Shown here one piece after another: positions 27,628 to 39,700 of a DNA stretch of 39,876 bases. The notes below the pieces were generated by a model, which was not told the DNA's origin, did not search any database, and saw only the letters and a program-made list of their open reading frames with translations. A program made the translations under genes and the position numbers. The stretch comes from Gemmatimonadota bacterium. Lineage in GTDB: Bacteria > Latescibacterota > UBA2968 > GCA-2709665. The stretch covers positions 1 to 39,876 of the forward strand of contig JAPPFJ010000022.1 of assembly GCA_028877215.1 (NCBI GenBank), in the 5' to 3' direction. Position 1 is the stretch's first letter; each line of letters starts with the position of its first letter.

Positions 27628-28329
27628 ATGGCAAAATCATCCGCCGGGAGCAGTCTCAACGAAACGATCCACAAAAGGAGCATCAGCTATGAGACACCCA
27701 TCGAAAACATCCTCATCAGCGCCGTGGCGTTACTCGCCATGTGTGTCCCCTCCACTGCGAATGGCCAGACCACGTTCACCATTCGAGGCGGGGTGAGCCG
27801 GGCGACAATGAGCGGATTCGAGGAGGTCGAGTCGGTCGTCAAGGCGCGTACCGGCCTAGCCCTCGGCGCTTCCGTGGGCATTCCGATTCAGGACAACCTT
27901 AGCCTTCGACTCGATGGCGGCTACGTGCAGAAGGGACTACATGGAAAAGGCGACGCGGCCGGTTTGGACATTAACTCTGACTACATTGAGTTTTCAGGCC
28001 TGGGAGTGGTCGATCTTTCAAAGTCCGGAGGTTCTGCCGTAGCGTATTTCTTCGCCGGACCTTCAATGGCGTTTCTGGCCAGTTGTGGCCCCTCGGATCG
28101 TTTTGAGCATGGCGAGTCCTCAGCGTCTTGCCGAGAAGGTTCCAGGAGTATTGATTTCGGGATAACGGGAGGGACCGGTGCCGATATGGCGGTATCCGAA
28201 CAGATGACATTGGCCGTGGATTTGCGCTACACGCTGGGGCTTTTGTCGATTGACGAGACCGGCGGGGACGACGTCAAGAACCGTAACCTCATCCTTCAGG
28301 TCGGCGTCGGCTTTCCAATCGGGGAATAA
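27628..28329 (+). CDS. Outer-membrane beta-barrel protein (copy 2), probable frameshift in the signal peptide
   Basis: The barrel frame is intact from about ISAVALLAMCVP to VGVGFPIGE and closely follows copy 1. The natural start by homology is ATG at 27689, preceded by AAAAGGAG at 8 bases, but that ATG is out of frame with the barrel and leads to a stop at 27796. Relative to copy 1, one base is missing around 27700-27710 (TCGAAAACATCC against TCGAAGAACACC). Read without the shift, the frame opens at 27628 with a long N-terminus lacking a typical signal start. The gene is a recent pseudogene, is switched by slippage, or carries a sequence error. Copy 1 and the terminator at 28367 support its origin. 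Confidence 0.7.
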   Translation: MAKSSAGSSLNETIHKRSISYETPIENILISAVALLAMCVPSTANGQTTFTIRGGVSRATMSGFEEVESVVKARTGLALGASVGIPIQDNLSLRLDGGYVQKGLHGKGDAAGLDINSDYIEFSGLGVVDLSKSGGSAVAYFFAGPSMAFLASCGPSDRFEHGESSASCREGSRSIDFGITGGTGADMAVSEQMTLAVDLRYTLGLLSIDETGGDDVKNRNLILQVGVGFPIGE

Positions 28330-28366
28330 GCGGGAAACCGATCGGAATCAGTAATATCCAGGCTGA

Positions 28367-28405
28367 GGTCGTGCGATCGGATCATTGAATCGCACGATCT
28401 TTTTT
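28367..28405 (+). terminator. Rho-independent terminator after barrel gene copy 2
   Basis: GGTCGTGCGATC pairs with AATCGCACGATC over 11 base pairs with one wobble, followed by six T. Compared with the terminator at 14260-14298, the mismatch there is replaced by a true pair here, so the hairpin is kept rather than the exact sequence. Confidence 0.85.
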
Positions 28406-28443
28406 GCGCGCGAATGTCGATCCTCGTGGAGGATCCAAGGCGA

Positions 28444-29715
28444 TCAGCCGCTCAGAATAGGGCCGAGCGTGGCGAGGATCTTCTTCCCTCCGGTATATCC
28501 GAAGAACAGGAGGGTGGCAACGAGGATGGCGTTGATGACGGGATGGCTCTTAAAGCCCGGTCCAACCCAGTCTGTTTTGTTGTTCATGAGCAGCAAGGTG
28601 AGCGCGACCAGGGGCAGGAAGAACGAACCCAGCACGGCATAGGTGAGCTGGACCTCCGCAACGGAACCCCACAACAGCACGAGGGGTACAATCGCGAGGC
28701 CGACCAGGTACACGCGGTAGGGAGTGGAACGGCGGATGTCCGAATTCTGAAAGGCTTCTGGAGAGACCCCTTTACGCAGCGCAAGGAAGTTCGCGAACAT
28801 GTACGGATCGCTCTGCCAGACGCCGAGCAGGCTGGAGAAGACCGCGCCCCAGAAGCCCAGCAGGAAAGCCCATTTGCCCGGCGCCCCGAGCGCCAGTTCG
28901 AGCTGGCTTGAGAGGATGAGGGCCAGCGACGCCCCCTTCCCGTCCAGCGCGACCCGCGAACCGATGATGATCATCGCAACGCCGAACAGGGCGGTGACGG
29001 TGTACCCGACCGCCAGGTCGATACGGCAGGACGTCACGCCTTCCCGGCCCTGCCTGCCGGTTTCGCGGATCCAGTAACCGTAGGACAGCAGCGTGACCGT
29101 ACCGCCGACGCCTCCCAGTACGCCGAGCGTCCAGCCCACGCCGCCGGTCGGAATGGCGGGAAAGAACAGGCCTCTGGCCAGAGCGTTCCAGTCCGGTCCG
29201 AGCAGCAGGGCCGTCAAAAGGACCGTAACGAACATCAATCCGATACAGGCCGACATCAGAACTTCAAATACGCGGAACCCGCCGATCCAGACCAGGGACA
29301 GGCCGACCAGGGAATGGATGATGCCCCAGACAATCTTGGACGTGGCCGGATCGCCGATGGGAAGCAGGCCGGTGCCCGCCACGCCGCAGGCGGTGACCAG
29401 CGCGCCGCCCACCGAGAAGCTCCAGATGATAAGGTAGACAATGAATACCCATTGCACCCAGGCGCCGAGCCGGTGGACCCAGCCTTCCAGCATCGTGGTA
29501 CCGGTGGCCATCTGCCAGCGGGCGATGCCCTCGTTCAGGGTCCATTTGAGCAGCGCGCCGATCACGGCTGCCCACGCGAGGCCAACGCCGATCTTCGAGC
29601 CGGCGAGGCTGGCCGTCAGCAGGTCTCCCGCGCCGACGCCGGTGGCGGCCATCAGGATGCCTGGAAGAATGAGAGCGGGTCTGAAACGCACGTGAAATCC
29701 GGGTATCGGGTGCAA
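28444..29715 (-). CDS. NRAMP-like divalent metal transporter with atypical substrate motifs
   Basis: The product has 423 residues with about 11 hydrophobic membrane segments, in the inner membrane. Overall layout and the first segment (LPGILMAATGVGAGDLLTAS) fit the NRAMP/MntH superfamily of proton-coupled metal transporters. The usual DPGN of segment 1 is replaced by GAGD, and the usual MPHN region of segment 6 appears as GGTVTLLSYGYWIRETG. The substrate may therefore not be Mn or Fe. The first in-frame start is TTG at 29715 without a clear ribosome site; a GTG at 29691 is an alternative. It is convergent with the barrel gene and divergent from the TPR gene. Confidence 0.8.
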   Translation of the reverse strand: MHPIPGFHVRFRPALILPGILMAATGVGAGDLLTASLAGSKIGVGLAWAAVIGALLKWTLNEGIARWQMATGTTMLEGWVHRLGAWVQWVFIVYLIIWSFSVGGALVTACGVAGTGLLPIGDPATSKIVWGIIHSLVGLSLVWIGGFRVFEVLMSACIGLMFVTVLLTALLLGPDWNALARGLFFPAIPTGGVGWTLGVLGGVGGTVTLLSYGYWIRETGRQGREGVTSCRIDLAVGYTVTALFGVAMIIIGSRVALDGKGASLALILSSQLELALGAPGKWAFLLGFWGAVFSSLLGVWQSDPYMFANFLALRKGVSPEAFQNSDIRRSTPYRVYLVGLAIVPLVLLWGSVAEVQLTYAVLGSFFLPLVALTLLLMNNKTDWVGPGFKSHPVINAILVATLLFFGYTGGKKILATLGPILSG

Positions 29716-29753
29716 GAGAATCGGCTGACAGTTGGCGGTTTTATAACAACATC

Positions 29754-29782
29754 TAAATAAGGTGGCGCAGGGAACCCGTCAA
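29754..29782 (-). promoter_or_regulatory. Weak candidate promoter for the NRAMP-like gene
   Basis: On the minus strand TTGACG and TATTTA are 17 bases apart, about 40 bases before the TTG start. The -10 match is poor. Confidence 0.3.
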
Positions 29783-29814
29783 GCAAAAAACGCGGGCTCT
29801 CAGCGAATTGGCGC

Positions 29815-29843
29815 TTGACACGTCGCCGGCGGATTTCTATAAT
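29815..29843 (+). promoter_or_regulatory. Consensus sigma-70 type promoter for the TPR-enolase operon
   Basis: TTGACA at 29815-29820 and TATAAT at 29838-29843 both match consensus fully and are separated by exactly 17 bases. The TPR start is 29 bases after the -10. This is the strongest promoter match in the window and suggests steady high expression of the TPR-enolase-CxCC gene group. Confidence 0.85.
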
Positions 29844-29871
29844 TCAGTCATTTCGCGGAGCTATCGGCACG

Positions 29872-32402
<2,531 letters not shown>

Positions 32403-32472
32403 CAGTCCGTTGATAAAGTCGCTCCGCAGACGAGAACCGGACGCAGCCCGGATGGGCTTTTTCAACGGGCTG
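32403..32472 (+). repeat. Inverted-repeat element, family 2, short copy
   Basis: This 70-base element starts two bases after the enolase stop. CAGTCCGTTGATAAAGTC at the left pairs with GGGCTTTTTCAACGGGCTG at the right, with two G-U pairs and one mismatch. Keeping T at the same wobble positions in both copies suggests the RNA hairpin matters. It could serve as a transcript end or RNA stabiliser. Confidence 0.7.
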
Positions 32473-32487
32473 GTAGGTACATTGATT

Positions 32488-33222
32488 GTGAGAACACCCT
32501 TGTTACAGATCGCGCCATCACGTGAACGACGATGGCTTTCGGAACCGAATCGACGCCGCCTGCAGGAGGTCTACGACCAGGTCCCTGCCGTGTCGTGCCA
32601 CTGCGACAGGTTGGGACAGTGCTGCGAGCTAACGAAGGAGGAAATGGAAGCGGATTTTGCGACCATGTATCCGCTGTATTCGATTGAGTACTTCAACATC
32701 GTTGACTACGTGGAGGACCACTTCGACGCCGAAAGACGCGATGCCGTGCTGTCTCTGACGGATGAGCGGCCTGAGCGATGCCCGTTTCTGACCGATACCG
32801 GCGGGTGTTCAATTTACCCGGTTCGTCCGCTGGTGTGCCGCACCTACGGGGTATTGAGCCGGGAAGCCGTCGAGGAGACGGCGCGCGACGCCCGCGGCAA
32901 GGTTTCCGCGCAGTGGGTCGCTTCCTTTTTGTTTACGGAACGCCATACGGTCTGTCCCCATACCCGCATCCAGGCGCCTGAAGCGCTGGCCGCGCATGCT
33001 AAGAATATGGTTCGATTCAACTACGAGAGGGAATTGCTGTCGCTCGGCAGAGAGGCGGCGCGGCTGGATGAAGCCCGTGCGGCCGTGTTTGCGTCCGTTT
33101 CCGGACTGAAGCGGGTGACACGATGGACCTGGGGTGGCTACAACGTGCTGCTCCGGGCGCCGTTGGCGTGGCTGAAGAAACACTTTGCGGGTTATTGGCG
33201 CCGATCCACGCTTGCTGATTAG
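32488..33222 (+). CDS. YkgJ-like CxCC zinc/iron-chelating domain protein
   Basis: The product has 244 residues from the GTG at 32488; an ATG at 32452 lies inside the repeat element and is an alternative. The cysteine pattern is that of the YkgJ/CxxCxxCC family: CHCDRLGQCC (C37, C39, C45, C46), CPFL (C98), CSIYPVRPLVCRTYG (C107, C117) and a further C156. Family members are thought to bind zinc or an iron-sulfur centre, and their biochemical role is unsettled. The C-terminus (VLLRAPLAWLKKHFAGYW) is hydrophobic and basic, possibly membrane-touching. It lies 85 bases after enolase, probably in the same transcript. Confidence 0.85.
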   Translation: MRTPLLQIAPSRERRWLSEPNRRRLQEVYDQVPAVSCHCDRLGQCCELTKEEMEADFATMYPLYSIEYFNIVDYVEDHFDAERRDAVLSLTDERPERCPFLTDTGGCSIYPVRPLVCRTYGVLSREAVEETARDARGKVSAQWVASFLFTERHTVCPHTRIQAPEALAAHAKNMVRFNYERELLSLGREAARLDEARAAVFASVSGLKRVTRWTWGGYNVLLRAPLAWLKKHFAGYWRRSTLAD

Positions 33223-33265
33223 CGGCAGGGGTTTCGGGGTCCGGGACCATTGCCAGCGCGGCGTC

Positions 33266-34858
33266 TCATGGAGACTTGCCGAAATTCCGCGCGAACATGA
33301 TGAAGTCTGAGAATGACACGGTGCGGTCCCCATCCAGATCGAACGAAGGGTCAAAACCCGGTTGGTCCGCCGATTTGCCGAAGCCCTCGGCAAATGCAAT
33401 GAAGTCTGGAAAGCCGACCGTGCCGCTGGCGTCGAAGTCCGCGGCGGCGGGAACGTGGCCTTCGCGCGCGGCCAGCGAGAGGTCGTAGGTCCGATCTCCG
33501 GCCGTGGTCCGGGTGATGGCCAATACGGTTGGGGATCCGCCGTAGAGACCGATGCGGCGAGGGACGCCGCGCCGCACCGGGACGGCGGCGACGTCGTGCG
33601 TGTCTTCCCGTTCGGAAACCAGTGTCACAAGCAGGTCGCTGTCGCTTCTGACGTCCAGCGAAAGGCCGGTCGGACCTGAAGTGAGCGGCACGAGATAATC
33701 GATGCCCCAGAGCTGGAGGGCGCCGCCAAGGTCGTCGGCAGGAACCGCGACGGTGTCCCTTCTGACCGGCTCAAGGGTGAAACCGCGGAATCCCAGGCCG
33801 CTCGTGTCGTTGACGAACACGGCAGCCGCCCAATCTGCCCAGAACTGTTCGAATTGCACCTCCGCGCCGATGGTTTCAAGGGTGCGGTTGAAGCCGGCAA
33901 TGCTGTTTTCAGGTTCGGCGACGAGGCGTGCGACGGCCCGATCTCCATAGCGCTGGGCGAAGTAGGTCATGACCAGAAACGTCTGGTCGAAGAGGAAAGG
34001 CAGGAAATCGCCTGCTGACCAGCTGGCCGCGTCCGTCAGCCCTGTTTCGGATGGTACAGCCACGGTCGGGTCCGGCGATTTGAGCAGATTGGGAACGCCC
34101 AGGAAGTTCCTCGCGGCCCCGCGCGTCGTGTTCTTGTATCCGCACGCCAGTTCGGCGTATTCCGCACAGCCCTCGTCCACCCACCTGTCTTCGTCGGGAT
34201 CGCCGTTCCAGTGCAGCATGTGCTGGAACTCATGGGCAAGGGTCGCGCGTGCCAGGTTGCTGTTCAGGACCAGAGGATCGCTGTCGATGTAGAGTATTTC
34301 CCGGCCGACCGGCGCCGCCTGGTTCGCGGTATCGTAATAACCCAGGATCGTGCCGCTCAGGATACTGTCCATGATATCCAGCAGCACGATTACGACCCGT
34401 GGATCGCCGTCAGCGTCGGGCGGGGGGCCGAAGATCTCTGTATCGACGGAAAAAATGCCGCGGTTGGGATATCGGGGTGTGGAGCTGTCGAAAGCACGGG
34501 CGAGGGACGTCAAAGCGGCGGGCATAACGCGCGAACCGCCCCAGATAACGTCCTCCACGAAGATATAGCAGTGCTCGCCCTTCAGACGGCACGTCGTCGT
34601 GGTCCGGTAGTATGGATCGGTACCTGGAAGCGCGGCGAAATTGAAGACACGAACGGTCAGGGGGTCGCCGACGTCAAACGTCTCGGCGGCCGTTATTTTT
34701 GCCGCGGACCCGGAATGTGGACGTACGGGCAGATAGGGCGTGCCGCAGCGCGCTTCGGGGTCGGCGAACGCCGCGGTCCTGAGCAGAAGGCAAAGCACGA
34801 TCCCTGCAAAGGAGGGAATCCGGACGCAAGACGCCCGACACAATACGGTAGAATTCAA
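33266..34858 (-). CDS. Secreted M30-like (hyicolysin-type) metalloprotease with dockerin-like tail
   Basis: The product has 530 residues from a TTG at 34858, the best start in this frame. A signal peptide covers about 1-32. Zinc motif HEFQHMLHW is at 209-217, with E229 in WVDEGCAEYAE as likely third ligand; this HExxHxxHW...ExxAE arrangement recalls the M30/hyicolysin group. A beta-rich region follows (about 360-465). Residues 474-530 form the calcium-loop pair (DFDASGTVGFPD, DLDGDRTVSFSD), more divergent than the tags on the plus-strand island. It shows that the tag is used outside the WD40 proteins. It is the last gene of a minus-strand run. Confidence 0.82.
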   Translation of the reverse strand: MNSTVLCRASCVRIPSFAGIVLCLLLRTAAFADPEARCGTPYLPVRPHSGSAAKITAAETFDVGDPLTVRVFNFAALPGTDPYYRTTTTCRLKGEHCYIFVEDVIWGGSRVMPAALTSLARAFDSSTPRYPNRGIFSVDTEIFGPPPDADGDPRVVIVLLDIMDSILSGTILGYYDTANQAAPVGREILYIDSDPLVLNSNLARATLAHEFQHMLHWNGDPDEDRWVDEGCAEYAELACGYKNTTRGAARNFLGVPNLLKSPDPTVAVPSETGLTDAASWSAGDFLPFLFDQTFLVMTYFAQRYGDRAVARLVAEPENSIAGFNRTLETIGAEVQFEQFWADWAAAVFVNDTSGLGFRGFTLEPVRRDTVAVPADDLGGALQLWGIDYLVPLTSGPTGLSLDVRSDSDLLVTLVSEREDTHDVAAVPVRRGVPRRIGLYGGSPTVLAITRTTAGDRTYDLSLAAREGHVPAAADFDASGTVGFPDFIAFAEGFGKSADQPGFDPSFDLDGDRTVSFSDFIMFARNFGKSP

Positions 34859-34920
34859 GCTGTTTCCGCCCTTTTTGCGACTGCCGGGAAGATGTCCCTG
34901 CGTCTACTCGTGCTCGGATC

Positions 34921-35568
34921 TCAGAACACGCGTCGGATGTTTGCGTACAGGCCGCCCCGAGGGGCAACCTGTAGTTCGACGCCGGTACCCTGCGCGCGGC
35001 TTTTCCGCGCAATCGAAGCCGCGTTGAGCGCGCTTGCGAAGCGGTTGAGAATCAGGCCGCCTATGAACAGGAATGCCTTCTGTTCAGCGGAAGTAGCCCT
35101 GCTGCGCAGGTCCAGAAATTCGATCCGGGAGGCCTCCGTATCCCACTCCCAGATATTGCCCGCCGTTTCGGCTCGAGTGTTCGCATGTTCGCCGGCCAGA
35201 AAGCGCTCTCGCCGGTTTCGTTCGTAGATGCTGTCGAAGTCTCCCACTTCCCTGATGACGGACTCGGGCAGGTTTTTCAGGTGAATGCCGGCGTGAGCCG
35301 CGGCATGAGCGTGATACGCATCGACGCGATAGGATTCGAGGAAGCGGAAGGTGGCCATGCCGGACCAGAAGATCCCTTCCGTAACCAGAAAGAAACGCGC
35401 GGACCGGCGTCCGCCGGCGTAGAACTCGCCCAGGCCCGGCAGTACGAGCGACAGCGCCGCCGCGCCGGCCGGCGACTTGCCCCCCGCGTGTCCGGCCGAA
35501 GGTACGCCGATCAGAATGAGGGACAGGACCGTGCAAAAGACGCGGGCTATGGAGAGTGGATTTGACAT
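34921..35568 (-). CDS. DUF5683-like small membrane protein (paralogue A)
   Basis: The start at 35568 is chosen because the frame further upstream runs through a repeat element. The product has 215 residues. A signal segment (MSNPLSIARVFCTVLSLILIG) is followed by AAALSLVLPGLGEFYAGGRRSARFF, the pattern of DUF5683-type envelope proteins, and later by a second hydrophobic segment (FLFIGGLILNRFASALNAASIA). It ends in RRVF. It is related to the neighbour at 35793-36524. The function is unknown. Confidence 0.7.
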   Translation of the reverse strand: MSNPLSIARVFCTVLSLILIGVPSAGHAGGKSPAGAAALSLVLPGLGEFYAGGRRSARFFLVTEGIFWSGMATFRFLESYRVDAYHAHAAAHAGIHLKNLPESVIREVGDFDSIYERNRRERFLAGEHANTRAETAGNIWEWDTEASRIEFLDLRSRATSAEQKAFLFIGGLILNRFASALNAASIARKSRAQGTGVELQVAPRGGLYANIRRVF

Positions 35569-35604
35569 ATTTTCGGCTACGGAAAAACGCGTCGCCCGGC
35601 GTTC

Positions 35605-35793
35605 AGAAGCTGTCTTAAAACCCCCAGCGGTCTTCGCGCGGCTGCAAAAGCGTCGGTCTGCGTTGGTCAAATCCACCCAAGAGTGGCGAGGGGCGCGCAG
35701 CCACGATACATTAAATATGGGCGAATTTGCCCGCCTTGACCGACACATTTTCGCTCGCGCTCGGGACTCACCAGGAATTTTAAAACAGCTTCT
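35605..35793. mobile_element. MITE-like element with 16-base terminal inverted repeats
   Basis: The element is 189 bases with ends AGAAGCTGTCTTAAAA (35605-35620) and TTTTAAAACAGCTTCT (35778-35793), which match except at one base. It has no coding capacity. Its right 65 bases recur in the same strand sense at the window's right edge (39812-39876). The right end stops exactly at the first base of the stop triplet of the next gene. It is most likely a non-autonomous transposon remnant; the transposase is not in this window. Confidence 0.75.
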
Positions 35794-36524
35794 CAGAACA
35801 GAACGTGGATTGCCAATTCGGTCCGGTCGGGCCGGGGCAAAACCGACACTTGCGCGGACCGCACCCGCAACGCGGCATGGATCGAACTCGCGATGCGGTT
35901 GACAACGGTGAGGCCGACGATGACCGATGCGCGTTTGAGCAGTTTGTTGCTTTCGTTACGCTGATTCTCGTAGTCGATGCGCTGATTGGAGACGACGTTG
36001 CCGTTTCCGGTCTCGAAACCCACCTCGTGGACGTCCCTCCACCCGAATACGAACTGGTCGTACTTGCCAATCATCTCGTAGTACTGCTGGGTGTCCACCC
36101 TGTGGCAGCCGTCCAGGGCATGTTTGCATGGCAGGGTCTCGGTCTCAATGTACGGTGAGCCCCTGGCCTTATTGTAGTCCTGCCATTCCCGATACCGGCC
36201 TTCGTCCCAGTTCCGGTCGGCAAAGGTCCGGAATTCCGCCTTGAGGTCGTTCCCTTTGTTTCGCCAGCGCAGATAGTTGAACCACGTGAGCGCTTCGATT
36301 CCCATGAAAACAGCCGCCCGCTTCGGCTCGCCCGCGTAGAGTTCGCCCAGTCCCGGAACCGCAAGGGACATCGCGAAGGCCAGTTTGGGCGATTTCCCGT
36401 CGGTCTTCAGGGGGTCGTTACCCTCGAGCCACACATTCGCGTTGGCGTGGCGCAATTCGGGCCGGTCCGCCGCCCGGATCGGAAGAACGGTCAGCAGGAT
36501 CAGGATTGGGATGGCGCGGAACAC
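35793..36524 (-). CDS. DUF5683-like small membrane protein (paralogue B)
   Basis: The product has 243 residues. GTG at 36524 follows AGGAG at 7 bases. A signal peptide (1-18) ends at IRAAD. The family pattern KLAFAMSLAVPGLGELYAG is at about 47-66, followed by a hydrophobic segment (VFMGIEALTWFNYL). A charged middle region, a second weak hydrophobic stretch (ASVIVGLTVVNRIASSIHAAL) and a beta-like end (RTELAIHVLF) follow. It shares layout with the downstream paralogue. The stop overlaps the end of the MITE-like element. The function is unknown. Confidence 0.72.
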   Translation of the reverse strand: MFRAIPILILLTVLPIRAADRPELRHANANVWLEGNDPLKTDGKSPKLAFAMSLAVPGLGELYAGEPKRAAVFMGIEALTWFNYLRWRNKGNDLKAEFRTFADRNWDEGRYREWQDYNKARGSPYIETETLPCKHALDGCHRVDTQQYYEMIGKYDQFVFGWRDVHEVGFETGNGNVVSNQRIDYENQRNESNKLLKRASVIVGLTVVNRIASSIHAALRVRSAQVSVLPRPDRTELAIHVLF

Positions 36525-36771
36525 GAGGAACTCCTGTCATAAAAACCGGGGAAGACGTAAGGGTAGAAGAAAAAGCTTTAAAGCGGGTAGACGGAAGAGG
36601 GTAGAGGGTAGAGGACCACACCCCGCCCCACCACCTGGTGAGAGGGTAGACGTTAGACGGGAGAGATTGCCCGCTCCGTGAGGATTCTCTTCGTGCCAAA
36701 GGCAAGGAGGGAAAACATACCGGGCATGGGCTTCTTCTCCCGTCTCACCTCTTCCATCTCCCCGTTTTTGT
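36525..36771 (-). other. Spacer with GGGTAGA-type short repeats
   Basis: On the plus strand GGGTAGA or close forms occur about five times between 36560 and 36660 (for example GAGGGTAGAGGGTAGAGG near 36597). The stretch is purine-rich. No hexamers or gene were identified. Confidence 0.4.
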
Positions 36772-39700
36772 CTATCTTCCGCCAACGCTTTGCAGGTATC
36801 CGAAAAGCAGGGCGAAGTAGACCCTGAAACCGCTCTTTTTCAGTTCCTCCCCTTGGACGACGCGCGGCAACGTATCCAGGCCGTAGGCGAGATCGAGACT
36901 GGCGCGCGTTGGAAAGGTGTAAAACGAGGTGGCATCGTAACGGATCTGGACCCCCACGTCGCGCTTCCAGCCACGGTTCAGTACGTCGTCCATATCGTTT
37001 CCGTCCCAAGCGCGGCCGATACCGGCGAAGATGGATCCGAAGAGTTGATCGGAATAGATAGGTCCGGTCTGACGATCCATCCGCGTGCGGATGGGGAAGC
37101 GGTACGCGGCGCGAAACATGGCTGCCCTGCGCCCTTCGAGGCTATAGAACGTATATCCTTTCATGTAAGGCAGGCCGCCGAGAAAAAAATCGAAGTAATC
37201 ATCCACTTCACTGTCGATCAGCCCGCCGTAGAATCGCAATCCCAGGGCGGCTCGTCCGGGACCCACCGGCAGGTATTCACTCCAGCTCAGTGTAAACCGG
37301 TTGAAAAAGTAGCGGTCGAAGGTTTCGATCAGAAGGGACGTGTCTTCCTTGAATCCGCTGATGAAAAAGTTGAACTGGCGGTCGTAACGGAACCACATCT
37401 CCCGTCCGGCCCGGGGGTTGATCTCCCGGTCTCGGGTCCGGCTGATGTTGCGCAGTGAGTACGTGAACGCGAAATTGAATCCATGATGCGTGGTGGCGCC
37501 CAGGCTTACTTCATCCATGCCGTTGAACCGGGCGACGTCCTGGTCTGTGGATGACAGGTTGTAGATGAACCTGGCGTCCAGGAGGCTGCCCGTGCCGAGC
37601 TTGTTTCTGGCGCCGAGTTCCACGCCGGAGATCGTGAACGTCTGGCTGAAGATGCGGAAGTTTTCGTCACGGTTGAGAACGTCGTCTTCTTCGTGACGCA
37701 CGGCCCGATAGGCTTCCAGAAAGACCGTTGGACGCCAGCGGCGATATTCATAGACCGCGAAGAGATCCAGATCCCTGTCGCGGGCGGCCATCGCGCCTAC
37801 GAGGAGGGACTGTTTGTTCAGGACGTCATTGGATCCGGCGAAGATGCCCAGTTTCACTTTTCCGGCGTCCACGGCAACGCGGGGATAAAACGAGGTCGTG
37901 GAGAATTCGTTGCCGTAGGACCGGCTCTCCGGAACGGGTTCGTCCCCGGCCGCAGCGGCGGGCGGACGCCCGGTCTCCGGTTGAAAGATTGGCGACGCGA
38001 TCGGCTCCCATGCGCCTCTTCCCGAGAGGACGCGGATCTCATATCCGTTGGCGCCGTAGTGGGAGAAGGCGATTCGACGGTCTTCAGGATTGACGTGCGG
38101 CTGAAGCGCGCCGCCAAGTACTCTGGTGACGCGGTGAACGGACCCGTCTGTAAGGCTGAAATGGTAGAGGTTGAAAATGCCGTCCTGATCCGAGGAAAAA
38201 ACCAGGCCCGCCCCGTCGGGAGTCCAGCAGGGATCGCGATCCGTGCCCGCGGAGGCAATGACGGTATTCAACCGCCCGCCGCCTGCGGGTACGATGGCGA
38301 TATTCCGCGTGCCCTCCGGATGGAAGACCGAGCAGGCGATCTGCGAGCCGTCCGGCGACCAGCGGGGCGTATACACCTGTGAGCCGTCGTCGAACGACGT
38401 GAGCCGGCGGACGTTTTCACCCTCGGCATCCATTACGGCGAGGTTCGTCGAGCCTCGGCCGTTGACGACGAATGCGATCCGTTTACCATCAGGCGAATAC
38501 GCAGGGTGGCTTGCCCGGAGTCCGTGGGTCAGACGATTCTGGTTGGGCGGTAATTTCAGGGACAATCCGAGCGTCGCTCTGGTCTTTGCGAACAGCCCGT
38601 GTCCCCGCGGCACAGTCGGGTCCACCGTGTAGAGATCCCAGAACCGGGAGCCGTATCTGTCGGGATGGCTGCGTCGCGCAAAAATCAGACGGGGTCCGTC
38701 GGGCGACCAGTCCGGAGCGGTGTCGACGCCGCCGGCGAGTGTCTCGGAAGAGCTGTCGGAAAGGGTATGTACAACCAGTGCGGTGCGTCCGAAGTCGCCG
38801 CCCTGGTTGGACAGATAGGCGAGTTGGCCCCCGTCGGGCGACCAGCGGGGATGGAGGTTGAAGTACCCGGTTCCATGCAGGAATTCGCCGTCTACCAGGC
38901 GTCCCTCAAGTTCGGACTCTTTTGCCTCGTACCGCTCCTCAAGGGCGGAAACCCAACGCCGGTGGAGTTCGCGTCCCGAAATACCGATTGCGCCGCGTAC
39001 GGCTGATTCGAAGTCGGTACGCCAGAGCGCGTTCATATTGTTGTAGATCTTCGGCAATTTGTCCTCGCCGAATGTGTTGACGATGAACAGGGTCAGGGCG
39101 TAGCCGTGGTCGTAGACTTTTTCGAGTCCCAGACCGTTTTTGGAGCCGAACACCCCCATTTCGTCGTAGGTGAGCAGTCGATCTTTCAACGTGGCCATGC
39201 GCAGGATCATGTCGCGGTGGGAATCCCAGCGGTCAAAATGGACGCCCGGCGCCATGAATTGTGCGGTGCCTTCGGCGAACCAGGGCGGTACGATCGTAAG
39301 CGGAACGGCGTAAGACGCAAAGACGTCCGGATAACCCGTGAGAATGTCGTCCCGGCGCTCTTCATTCTGGTACCCCAGATAGTGGAAGTAAATGGCCGGG
39401 AGGCGCCGCGGACCCTTGCGGGCCGTCTGCAGCGCAACGATATGAGTAAATTCGTGCGCGATCACGTTCTGGAGCCAGTTGGTGTCGCCCCGCAGTTCGA
39501 ATTCCAGGTTGGATGCCCAGATTTCCATGGTGTTGTGGTAATAGAAGGCCGCGCCATTGGCATAATCGTCAGTGTCTTTCAGAATCAGTCGTATTTTTTC
39601 GTCGGGTATGAAATTATAGAACGCCGTGACCGGACCGTACACGGTTTCAGCTGCCCTCGCGGCGCGGCGGGCAAGATCCGCGAGACCCTGGTGGTAATAT

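Noticed and set aside
36555..36660. G-quadruplex in the GGGTAGA repeats
   Set aside because: The gaps between most G-triplets are too long for a stable four-run structure; only two runs are close together.
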